Shown one piece after another: positions 1-4,931 of a stretch of 5,799 nucleotides of DNA; the first letter of the stretch is position 1; each line of letters begins with the position of its first letter. Source of the stretch: Candidatus Aminicenantota bacterium (GTDB lineage: Bacteria > Acidobacteriota > Aminicenantia > Aminicenantales > JAFGAV01). The DNA lies in contig VGJG01000130.1 in assembly GCA_016867615.1 (NCBI GenBank), forward strand, positions 1 to 5,799, written 5' to 3'. Both the position numbers and the translations under genes were made by a program. The notes below the pieces were generated by a model that ran no database searches, had not been told where the DNA came from, and saw only the letters and a list, made by a program, of their open reading frames with translations.

Positions 1-1
1 C

Positions 2-259
2 CTCGAGGCCGCGAAGCGGGGGCTGTTGACCGACTTCTCCGAGGCGGGGTGTTTGATCCTCAACCCCGGCTGCGGGCCGTGCCTGGGGGCCCACCAGGGT
101 CTCATGGCCGCCGGAGAGGTCACGGTCAGCACGGCCAACCGCAATTTCCGGGGCCGGATGGGGAGCCGCGACTCCGAGATTTACCTCGCCTCGCCGGCCA
201 CGGTCGCGGCCTCCGCCCTGGCCGGCGCGATCACCGACCCGAGAAAGGCGCTTCCATGA
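2..259 (+). CDS. leuC: Aconitase-family dehydratase large subunit (LeuC/HacA type), 3' end only
   Basis: Partial gene: the left edge cuts it and 85 C-terminal residues remain. The segment holds the aconitase-family signature PGCGPCLG (partial residues 22-29), whose CxxC cysteines (24 and 27) are two of the three ligands of the catalytic [4Fe-4S] cluster, and the conserved [10 protein letters not shown] block (46-55) near the active site. The family isomerises 2- to 3-isopropylmalate in leucine synthesis, or performs the analogous homocitrate or related hydroxyacid step, in the cytoplasm as a heterodimer with a separate small subunit. The stop TGA (257-259) overlaps the ATG of the small-subunit gene (ATGA), so the two are coupled. 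The family call is secure; the exact substrate cannot be read from this fragment, so the gene symbol is provisional. Confidence 0.9.
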   Translation, partial: LEAAKRGLLTDFSEAGCLILNPGCGPCLGAHQGLMAAGEVTVSTANRNFRGRMGSRDSEIYLASPATVAASALAGAITDPRKALP

Positions 260-738
260 AAGGCAAGGTCTGGAAATACGGGGACAACGTCAACACCGAC
301 GTCCTCTTCGCCGGCAAGTACACCTACGCCCTCATGCCGCCCGAGGAGATGGCCAAGCACGCCCTCGAGAATCTCGACCCGGAGTTCGCCAGGAAGGTGA
401 AGCCCGGGGACGTCATCGTCGCCGGGAAGAATTTCGGCTGCGGGTCGTCGCGCGAGCAGGCGGCCGCCTGCCTGAGATACGCCGGGATTCAGGCCGTCGT
501 GGCCCGCTCCTTCGCCCGCATTTACTACCGGAACGCCATCAACCTCGGCCTGCCGGTCCTGCAGTCGCCCGAGGCCGCGGACGCCTTGAAGGCGGGCGAC
601 GAGGTCGAGGTCGATTTCACCGCGGGGACGATCCGCGCCGCCGACGGCCGGGAATTCGCCTTCCCGCCTTTCCCGGAATCCGTCCTGGGCATCATCGAGG
701 CCGGCGGCCTGATCGAGTACACAAAGAAAAAGCTTTAA
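256..738 (+). CDS. leuD: 3-isopropylmalate dehydratase-type small subunit (LeuD/HacB type)
   Basis: Complete 160-residue protein, the short small-subunit length seen in archaeal and Thermotoga-like enzymes rather than the roughly 200 residues of the enterobacterial LeuD. It forms the swivelling domain that closes over the Fe-S active site of the large subunit. Visible signatures are GDNVNTD (residues 9-15), FGCGSSREQ (60-68, the substrate-binding serine loop) and [18 protein letters not shown] (83-100). The start ATG at 256 is chosen because it overlaps the upstream stop, has an AAAGG-like Shine-Dalgarno about 7 bases upstream, and begins exactly at the family's usual N-terminus; the longer open frame running upstream to 49 is only out-of-frame reading of leuC. 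The substrate-specificity loop reads YTYA (22-25) instead of the usual YL-type motif, so the substrate could be isopropylmalate, homocitrate, dimethylmalate or another hydroxyacid. Confidence 0.92.
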   Translation: MKGKVWKYGDNVNTDVLFAGKYTYALMPPEEMAKHALENLDPEFARKVKPGDVIVAGKNFGCGSSREQAAACLRYAGIQAVVARSFARIYYRNAINLGLPVLQSPEAADALKAGDEVEVDFTAGTIRAADGREFAFPPFPESVLGIIEAGGLIEYTKKKL

Positions 739-753
739 GACGGGGTCGCGTCT
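738..753 (+). terminator. Weak candidate terminator hairpin after leuD
   Basis: AGACG (738-742) can pair with CGTCT (749-753) around a 6-base loop, immediately after the leuD stop codon. The following bases are T-rich (through about 769), but the T5 run lies more than ten bases beyond the stem, so this is not a canonical intrinsic terminator. Low confidence. Confidence 0.2.
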
Positions 754-833
754 ACACTTTCCACTTTTTCGAGCAGGGCGTAAGGCCCGCCTCCAGAGCG
801 CGATGAGCAATCGGCCCTCTTCCATTTGGTGTG

Positions 834-849
834 GGTCAGCCGGCTGACC
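834..849. repeat. Perfect 16-bp palindrome
   Basis: GGTCAGCCGGCTGACC equals its own reverse complement over all 16 bases. It could be a binding site for a dimeric protein, or a cruciform or hairpin forming part of a convergent terminator. It sits about 95 bases after leuD and about 230 bases beyond the end of the opposing gene, with no nearby start codon, which argues against a classical promoter operator. Ten bases of it (GCCGGCTGAC) recur at 4187-4196, possibly by chance in this GC-rich sequence. Confidence 0.6.
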
Positions 850-1034
850 TCTCCGTGAAATCGACTCCCAGAGAATGGAGGAAAGCCTCTTGTCTATTGT
901 GTCGGGCGGAAACGGCCGGGCCGGACGTTTCTCAGGTGGAAGGCGCAGACGCGAGCACGAGGCGATAGAGGGCGTGCCTGGAGTTCCGAAAAACGAGTTC
1001 GAGTCCGAGCCGGCCTCCGGCCTCCTCGGAGCCG

Positions 1035-1054
1035 CCCGCGGTCCGGCGCGCGGG
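1035..1054 (-). terminator. GC-rich hairpin downstream of the barrel-protein gene
   Basis: CCCGCG (1035-1040) pairs perfectly with CGCGGG (1049-1054) around an 8-base loop. Read on the minus strand it lies about 23 bases beyond the stop codon of the 1077-1682 gene. No T-run follows in that direction, so if it contributes to termination or to 3'-end protection it does so without the classical U-tract. Confidence 0.25.
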
Positions 1055-1076
1055 AATCGCGGGGTCGACCGAGAGT

Positions 1077-1682
1077 TCAGAAACGGCCGTTGAGCCCCAG
1101 GCTGAAAATCCCCCTGTATCCCAGGCCCAGCTCGCCGAAGAAGCCCAACGTTTTGCCCACCCTGAATCCTATGAAGTTGACGTGGAAAGTGAACCGCGTG
1201 CTTGAAGTCTTGTCCGTCCGGTTGTCGTCGGTGGTGGTGTAGCGTCCTTCCTTGAAGTTCGCTCCGGCGCCGAGTCCGGAATACAGCTGGAACGACCGGG
1301 AGGTGATCCAACGGAAGCAGATTTCGGCGGCCCCGATGGTGCTCGTTTCCTTGAACGCGCCCTTTTTTGTGTCCGTAAAATAAAGGTCTCCTCCCGAGTT
1401 GAAGGTTCCGAGAGCGAGACCGAAGGCGATGCGCCCGGGGGGAGCGTAGCGATACGTAAGAAACGGAGCGCCGCTGAAATGATCGTATTGCTTGGTGTAG
1501 GTCCCGAGGGTGATGACGGCGGTCAGGATGTCCGTCCAGACGTCGACCATCTGGTCGAGAGTGATGATGCCGTAGGAGAGCGATACTTCGTGACGCGAAG
1601 CTTGGGCCGTCCCGGGCAGAGCCGTCGAAAAAACGACGGCGGCGATGACGGCCGCGGGTTTGATGAACCGGCGAGTAATCAT
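1077..1682 (-). CDS. Small outer-membrane beta-barrel protein (putative)
   Basis: 201 residues. Residues 1-28 form a clear Sec signal peptide: basic MITRRFIK, hydrophobic AAVIAAVVFSTAL, and an AQA cleavage site before S29. The mature part is made of alternating aromatic/hydrophobic and polar residues with short turns (for example AFGLALGTF, FQLYSGLGAGANF, FFGELGLGYRGIFSLGL). It ends in Phe201, the C-terminal aromatic typical of BAM-assembled barrels. Its size fits an 8-stranded barrel. The start ATG at 1682 has a good AAGGAG (1694-1699) 11 bases upstream and a well-placed promoter further up. It is transcribed alone, divergently from the Fe-S gene. A porin, adhesin or resistance role cannot be assigned; it resembles generic 'outer membrane beta-barrel' families with little functional data. 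The export and barrel call is fairly secure, the role unknown. Confidence 0.8.
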   Translation of the reverse strand: MITRRFIKPAAVIAAVVFSTALPGTAQASRHEVSLSYGIITLDQMVDVWTDILTAVITLGTYTKQYDHFSGAPFLTYRYAPPGRIAFGLALGTFNSGGDLYFTDTKKGAFKETSTIGAAEICFRWITSRSFQLYSGLGAGANFKEGRYTTTDDNRTDKTSSTRFTFHVNFIGFRVGKTLGFFGELGLGYRGIFSLGLNGRF

Positions 1683-1693
1683 GGGGACGGGCG

Positions 1694-1699
1694 CTCCTT
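1694..1699 (-). promoter_or_regulatory. Ribosome binding site of the barrel-protein gene
   Basis: On the minus strand the leader contains AAAAAGGAGC, with AAGGAG at 1699-1694, 11 bases before the ATG at 1682. This supports the chosen start, which also yields a complete signal peptide. Confidence 0.7.
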
Positions 1700-1750
1700 T
1701 TTGATGAATTCCGCTTGCGCGGCGCGGAAAAGCGTTTCTGGGTATAAGGA

Positions 1751-1779
1751 ATAATAATGAAGCTTTCGTATTCAGTCAA
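1751..1779 (-). promoter_or_regulatory. Predicted sigma70-like promoter of the barrel-protein gene
   Basis: Read on the minus strand: TTGACT (1779-1774) as -35, a 17-base spacer, and TATTAT (1756-1751) as -10. Transcription would begin near 1744, giving a leader of about 60 bases that contains the AAGGAG site. The AT-rich patch contrasts with the GC-rich surroundings, which raises its credibility. Confidence 0.6.
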
Positions 1780-1941
1780 TGGAGTCTTTCGCTCCGATGA
1801 AGACGAACCCCGCCTATCGGCAACTTCAGGCAACCGGCCCCGTGCGCAGGCAGGGCGGGAATGTCGGAGGAAATCGGAGTTCCCGGGACATGGTCACGAA
1901 TTTCGTCGCCGGCCTCTCGATTATGCGGCCCGGCTCCCTTA

Positions 1942-1970
1942 TTGACCTTGAGGGGGACTCAAGATATAGT
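1942..1970 (+). promoter_or_regulatory. Predicted promoter abutting the GTG start of the Fe-S gene
   Basis: TTGACC (1942-1947), 17-base spacer, TATAGT (1965-1970). A start site about 7 bases past the -10 would be near 1977, practically on the GTG start at 1979. The transcript would then be leaderless or nearly so. The TAG inside the -10 hexamer (1967-1969) is also the in-frame stop that prevents any longer protein start. Confidence 0.55.
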
Positions 1971-1978
1971 CCTCCACC

Positions 1979-3100
1979 GTGCGGAAACGAGGGGATGTCT
2001 ATCGGCGGCTGGCCCGGCATCTGAACGACCTTCCCGCCGGCTTTCCGCCGGCGCCGTCCGGGGTCGAGCTCCGCATCCTGAAGGAGCTGTTCACCCAGGA
2101 CGAAGCGGAGCTGGCCGGCCGTCTTTCCCTGCTGCCCGAGAGGCCGGAGTCGATCGCGCGCCGGGCGGGGCTGCCCGCGGACGAGGCCGCCCGAAGGCTC
2201 GAGAGCATGGCCGCCCGGGGGCTCGTGTACCGCCACGGGCGGGGGAAGAGGGGTCTCCGCTACAGCGCCAACCAGTTCGTCATCGGCATCTGGGAGTTTC
2301 AGGTCAATGCCCTCCGGCCGGAGCTCATCCGGGACATGGAAGAGTATTTGCCGACGCTGATGACCGACGGCCCCTGGAAGAAGACCCCTCAGCTGAGGAC
2401 CGTGCCGGTCATGGAGAGCCTGCCCGTGCGGCATGAGATCCTGGCGCACGAGAAAGCCGAGGAGATGCTGCGCGGCCAGGACCGCTTCCTCGTGGCCCCC
2501 TGCATCTGCCGACGGGAACGGACGATGATGGGCCAGGGTTGCGGCAAGCCCGAGGAAGCCTGCCTCATCATGGGCCGGGCCGTGGAGTACTACGAAAAAA
2601 ACGGCATGGGCAGAATCATCGACCGGGAGGAAGCCCTGGCCATTCTGAAGACGGCGGGCGAGACCGGACTCGTCCTCCAGCCGTCGAACGCCAGAAAGAT
2701 CTCTAACATCTGCATGTGTTGCGGCTGCTGCTGCGGCGTCTTGCGGACGATCAAGTCCCATCCCCGGCCGGCGGAGTTCGTCTCCTCGCCCTTCCGCGCC
2801 TCTCTTCGCGCGGACACCTGCTCGGACTGCGGGACGTGCCTGGAGCGGTGCCCCATGGGGGCGCCGGAGAGACGAAACGGGCAGGGGATTGAACTCGATC
2901 CCCTGCGCTGCATCGGCTGCGGGCTGTGCGTCCTGACCTGCCCGGCCGGCAGCCTGAGCCTCGTCCGCAAGCCCGCCGCCGAGCAGCGGGATGTGCCGTT
3001 GACACTCCGAAAGACTTACATCGACATGGCCCGCCGCCGCGGGGGGCGTGCTTTCCTCAAGCTCCTCGGCATCTGGCTCCGGTCCATGCTCCGGCTCTAG
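1979..3100 (+). CDS. Winged-helix/4Fe-4S ferredoxin-domain protein of unknown role
   Basis: 373 residues. Residues 27-95 look like a winged-helix DNA-binding fold: ELRILKELFTQDEAEL, then a second helix pair SIARRAGLPADEAARRLESMAARGLVYR and a basic wing GRGKRGLRY. Next comes CICRRE (C175, C177) with C188 and C195, then the Cys block CMCCGCCCG (C245, 247, 248, 250, 251, 252), then two classical [4Fe-4S] motifs, C281/284/287/291 and C311/314/317/321, each followed by Pro or a near-canonical context. The tail (343-373) is a basic amphipathic helix. I recognise this as a family frequent in anaerobes and annotated only as '4Fe-4S binding protein'. Electron transfer or redox sensing is an inference. 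The GTG start is forced by an in-frame TAG at 1967 and by the conserved DVYRRLARHL N-terminus; there is no Shine-Dalgarno at a normal distance. Likely monocistronic, since a terminator follows at once. Confidence 0.85.
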   Translation: MRKRGDVYRRLARHLNDLPAGFPPAPSGVELRILKELFTQDEAELAGRLSLLPERPESIARRAGLPADEAARRLESMAARGLVYRHGRGKRGLRYSANQFVIGIWEFQVNALRPELIRDMEEYLPTLMTDGPWKKTPQLRTVPVMESLPVRHEILAHEKAEEMLRGQDRFLVAPCICRRERTMMGQGCGKPEEACLIMGRAVEYYEKNGMGRIIDREEALAILKTAGETGLVLQPSNARKISNICMCCGCCCGVLRTIKSHPRPAEFVSSPFRASLRADTCSDCGTCLERCPMGAPERRNGQGIELDPLRCIGCGLCVLTCPAGSLSLVRKPAAEQRDVPLTLRKTYIDMARRRGGRAFLKLLGIWLRSMLRL

Positions 3101-3112
3101 CGGGAATGAGAT

Positions 3113-3141
3113 GGTCGCCGCCGGCCGGGCGTCTTTTTTTT
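3113..3141 (+). terminator. Intrinsic terminator after the Fe-S gene
   Basis: Thirteen bases after the TAG stop, CGCC (3116-3119) pairs with GGCG (3128-3131) around an 8-base GC-rich loop. GG/CT pairs can flank it across one mismatch. It is followed by eight consecutive T residues (3134-3141). The T8 run in otherwise GC-rich DNA is the strongest part of the call; the stem is short but alternative GC pairings exist. Confidence 0.6.
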
Positions 3142-3186
3142 GCCGCAGGACCCGTGAGCCAGGCCAGGCGGCCCGTCATGAGAAAC

Positions 3187-3205
3187 CCGGACGGGGCGGG
3201 TCCGG
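3187..3205. repeat. Stem-loop in the ompA-family upstream region
   Basis: CCGGAC (3187-3192) and GTCCGG (3200-3205) are perfect inverted repeats around a 7-base G-rich loop. The element lies between the preceding terminator and the predicted promoter at 3264-3292. It has no T-run. It could be a protein site or a chance GC hairpin. Confidence 0.35.
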
Positions 3206-3263
3206 CGGGCTATTCAGTCAAGGGCGGCATGACAAGCGTCGGGGGACAGCCGGGCCGGGAGTG

Positions 3264-3292
3264 TTGATTTTTGGGAGGATTGGGATTATGAT
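3264..3292 (+). promoter_or_regulatory. Predicted promoter of the OmpA-family gene
   Basis: TTGATT (3264-3269), 17-base spacer, TATGAT (3287-3292). The expected start is near 3299, leaving a leader of about 45 bases with a strong ribosome binding site at 3333-3338. The -10 region also contains an ATG (3288) opening a 9-codon frame, which could be translated only from an upstream promoter. Confidence 0.55.
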
Positions 3293-3332
3293 TCAGTTCA
3301 AGCGCGGGGGCGCATGATTTCCCGTCCGGAAA

Positions 3333-3338
3333 GAGGAG
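3333..3338 (+). promoter_or_regulatory. Ribosome binding site deciding the OmpA-family start
   Basis: GAGGAG (3333-3338) lies 5 bases before the ATG at 3344. The in-frame ATG at 3314 lacks a comparable site and would put a charged ten-residue extension before the signal peptide, so 3344 is preferred. Confidence 0.75.
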
Positions 3339-3343
3339 TCAAC

Positions 3344-4168
3344 ATGATATCCAAAAAAGGCCTTTGTTTGGCGGTCGCTTTTATCTTCGCGGGCTTCGGT
3401 CCGCTCCTGGCCCAGACGGACGCCGAGGGCTGCAAGGACCATCCGCTCTTCACCCGGATGCCGAATTACTATATCTATGACTGCCAGGCGACCGACTTCG
3501 ACAGCCATGAATTCTACCTGGATGATGAGGGAAACCTCACAACGGTCGAGGGAGCCAAAACTAATATCAACTATTCTCTCGTGGAGGGAAAGCCCTTTCC
3601 CTCGGCTCTCCAGATCCTGAGAAATTTTATCAACGCCGCCCAGAAGATAGGCGGCAAGCTCATCTATCAGGACCGCTGGAACGCTTACATCAAAATCGCG
3701 CGCGAGGGCAATGAATTCTGGGTCGATGTCAGGGCCTATGACGACGGAGCCGGATACAGCCTGACGATCATCGAGAAGAAGGCCATGGTCCAAGAGGTGA
3801 CGGCCAACGACATCCTGGACGCCCTGAATTCCCAGGGGTTCATCGCCCTGGACATCCGCTTCGACACCGGCAAGGCGACGATCAAGGAGGAGTCGAAGCC
3901 CATCATCGAACAGATCGCGGCCGCTCTCCGGGTTGCCGCGGGCCTGAAGGTCGGCGTCGAGGGCCACACGGACAACACAGGCACGCCCGAGGGCAACAAG
4001 ACGCTCTCCATGAAGAGGGCCGAGGCCGTCGTCGCGGCGCTCGTCCAGGCCGGCATCGCCGCCGGCCGCCTGAGCGCCGTGGGCTGGGGCCAGGAGAAGC
4101 CCGTGGCCGACAACCGCACCGAGGACGGCCGGGCCAAGAACCGCCGCGTCGAGGTTGTGAAAAAATAA
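3344..4168 (+). CDS. Exported OmpA-family peptidoglycan-binding protein
   Basis: 274 residues. Residues 1-23 form a signal peptide (MISKKG, hydrophobic core LCLAVAFIFAGFGPLLA, probable cut before Q24). Residues 35-150 form a periplasmic domain of mixed strands and helices (FTRMPNYYIYDC, FDSHEFYL, ILRNFINAAQKIGGKLIYQ, FWVDVRAYDD) with two cysteines, C30 and C47, that could form a disulfide. It resembles the N-terminal part seen in many OmpA-like proteins of environmental bacteria; I cannot name it securely. Residues 155-274 are a full OmpA C-terminal domain: IRFDTGKATI (171-180), GHTDNTG (207-213), LSMKRAEAV (221-229), NRRVEVV (266-272). D210 and R225 match the Asp/Arg pair that grips diaminopimelate in OmpA. 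There is no beta-barrel and no lipobox, so it is probably a soluble or loosely anchored periplasmic protein. It appears monocistronic. Confidence 0.9.
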   Translation: MISKKGLCLAVAFIFAGFGPLLAQTDAEGCKDHPLFTRMPNYYIYDCQATDFDSHEFYLDDEGNLTTVEGAKTNINYSLVEGKPFPSALQILRNFINAAQKIGGKLIYQDRWNAYIKIAREGNEFWVDVRAYDDGAGYSLTIIEKKAMVQEVTANDILDALNSQGFIALDIRFDTGKATIKEESKPIIEQIAAALRVAAGLKVGVEGHTDNTGTPEGNKTLSMKRAEAVVAALVQAGIAAGRLSAVGWGQEKPVADNRTEDGRAKNRRVEVVKK

Positions 4169-4198
4169 GGTTCTCTTCCATCGCCTGCCGGCTGACGC

Positions 4199-4223
4199 GC
4201 TTGAGAGGGCGGCCTGCTCAAGC
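4199..4223 (+). terminator. Strong hairpin after the OmpA-family gene
   Basis: GCTTGAG (4199-4205) pairs with CTCAAGC (4217-4223). Inside, AGG (4206-4208) pairs with CCT (4213-4215) around a GCGG tetraloop, with one bulged G (4216), giving about ten base pairs. It lies about 30 bases after the stop codon. No T-run follows, so it could be an atypical terminator, an RNA 3'-end stabiliser, or the boundary of the AT-rich block that begins just beyond it. Confidence 0.35.
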
Positions 4224-4248
4224 ACCCGGATGAGAATTCGATTGTGAA

Positions 4249-4277
4249 TTGACATTATATTTCATAATTAGTACATT
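4249..4277 (+). promoter_or_regulatory. Predicted promoter of the abiE operon
   Basis: A consensus TTGACA (4249-4254), 17-base spacer, TACATT (4272-4277) lie in strongly AT-rich DNA. The predicted start near 4284 is only about six bases before the abiEi ATG (4290), so the leader would be nearly absent; no Shine-Dalgarno precedes the ATG. The promoter overlaps the half-site repeats described next, as expected for an autoregulated toxin-antitoxin operon. Confidence 0.6.
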
Positions 4278-4294
4278 ATTGTCATAATTATGAA
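4261..4294. promoter_or_regulatory. Probable AbiEi operator: inverted and direct half-sites
   Basis: TTCATAATTA (4261-4270) is perfectly inverted as TAATTATGAA (4285-4294) with a 14-base gap. The same half-site TCATAATTA also occurs in direct orientation at 4262-4270 and 4282-4290, exactly 20 bases (about two helical turns) apart. The second site is also a 12-bp perfect palindrome, TCATAATTATGA (4282-4293), that contains the ATG start. In addition, ACATTAT recurs at 4252-4258 and 4274-4280, so the region is an imperfect tandem repeat of about 20-22 bases. AbiEi antitoxins of studied AbiE systems repress their own promoter by binding inverted repeats; that this is the binding site here is inference. 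Confidence 0.6.
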
Positions 4295-4931
4295 AAACAG
4301 CGCCAATTTATTGGAGTTGCTGAAATCCTTGCCGCATTTCAGCAAAATGACCGTCATTCAGCTTGGCGCTCAGCTCCTTCTAAAGAACTCCTCGGTGGAT
4401 ACCTACATCAGCCGCTATTTGAGGCGCAGGGATATTATTCAGCTGAAAAAAGGCCTGTATGTTGCCTCGGATTATTATTCAAGCAACAAGGGAGATGTTT
4501 CATATTTATACTATCTTGCGAATATTTTACGGACGCCGTCCTACGTCAGCTCCTGGGCGGCGCTTCAGTATTATCATTTGGCGACGGAATCGATCAACGT
4601 CATCACCTCGGTAACGCCGAAGGTGACTCGCGTTTATATGACCAAGGTCGGGACATTTTCTTACCAGTCCATCAACAAAGGCTTGTTTGCCGACTTCTCC
4701 CTCATGAGAGGAACGCCCGATTCGCCGGCCGGCAAGCATGATTTCCATATTGCGACGCCGCCCAAGGCGCTCTTTGACATGCTCTATTTTAAAACGCGTC
4801 AGTTTCGAGGCGTTCGCCCTAAAGACATCGAAGCGCTCATCGATGAATTGCGCATAGATATCGGGGAAATGAACAGGAAGGATCGGACGGCCTTTCATTC
4901 CATGATCAGGAGATATTTCAATCATGAGTGA
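4290..4931 (+). CDS. abiEi: AbiEi-family antitoxin / autorepressor
   Basis: 213 residues. The N-terminus (about 5-65) is a winged helix: LLELLKSLPHFSKMTVIQL, then SSVDTYISRYLRRRDIIQLKKGLYVA with the basic recognition helix and wing. The C-terminal domain carries family hallmarks, PSYVSSWAALQYYHL (83-97), a strand-rich core (INVITSVTPKVTRVY) and IATPPKALFDMLYF (154-167). In AbiE systems this protein neutralises the toxin without stable binding (type IV toxin-antitoxin) and represses the operon. The ATG at 4290 is the first start downstream of the promoter; there is no Shine-Dalgarno, so initiation is probably leaderless or near-leaderless. Its last 8 bases overlap the toxin gene. Base composition is clearly lower in G+C than in the genes to the left, pointing to horizontal acquisition. 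Confidence 0.87.
   Translation: MKNSANLLELLKSLPHFSKMTVIQLGAQLLLKNSSVDTYISRYLRRRDIIQLKKGLYVASDYYSSNKGDVSYLYYLANILRTPSYVSSWAALQYYHLATESINVITSVTPKVTRVYMTKVGTFSYQSINKGLFADFSLMRGTPDSPAGKHDFHIATPPKALFDMLYFKTRQFRGVRPKDIEALIDELRIDIGEMNRKDRTAFHSMIRRYFNHE
4908..4912 (+). promoter_or_regulatory. Ribosome binding site of the toxin gene, inside abiEi
   Basis: AGGAG (4908-4912) sits within the abiEi coding sequence, 11 bases before the ATG at 4924. In contrast to the antitoxin, the toxin therefore has a recognisable Shine-Dalgarno, and its translation is probably also coupled through the 8-base overlap. Confidence 0.5.

Larger units (their letters stand above)
739..1076. other. Gene-free region between two convergent genes
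   Basis: About 340 bases between the leuD stop and the stop of the minus-strand barrel gene, with no convincing gene. A 72-codon plus-strand frame (875-1093) has no Shine-Dalgarno, low-complexity Arg/Gly-rich content and runs into the opposite gene. A minus-strand frame spans the region only as part of a very long shadow frame. The region contains a perfect palindrome at 834-849, a GC hairpin at 1035-1054 (CCCGCG/CGCGGG, 8-base loop) and a short tandem CCGGCCT repeat near 1010-1024. It probably serves as a bidirectional termination or spacer zone; a small RNA or a dispersed repeat cannot be excluded. Confidence 0.4.

Noticed and set aside
990..1012. tRNA-like T-loop text (GTTCGAGTCC)
   Set aside because: The flanking bases do not form a five-pair T-stem and no anticodon or acceptor arm can be folded around it.
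875..1093. 72-residue plus-strand frame in the convergent gap
   Set aside because: No Shine-Dalgarno, no recognisable motif, Arg/Gly-biased composition, and it runs into the end of the opposite gene.
181..1833. 550-codon minus-strand open frame
   Set aside because: It is antisense to leuD and overlaps the barrel gene in another frame; its Arg/Pro/Gly-rich, low-complexity content is typical of a GC-rich shadow frame. The real genes on both sides show clear family motifs.
1757..2024. Short plus-strand frames (62 and 81 codons) in the divergent intergenic region
   Set aside because: They overlap both predicted promoters and the Fe-S gene start and show no family features or good binding site.
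1826..2761. 311-codon minus-strand frame opposite the Fe-S gene
   Set aside because: It is the antisense of a gene with two unmistakable [4Fe-4S] motifs and has Ala/Gly/Pro/His-rich shadow content.
4187..4196. GCCGGCTGAC shared with the palindrome at 834-849
   Set aside because: Only ten bases in GC-rich DNA, not palindromic at this second site; probably chance.
3293..4255. 320-codon minus-strand frame opposite the OmpA-family gene
   Set aside because: It is antisense to a gene with signal peptide, ribosome binding site and full OmpA domain; no motif of its own.
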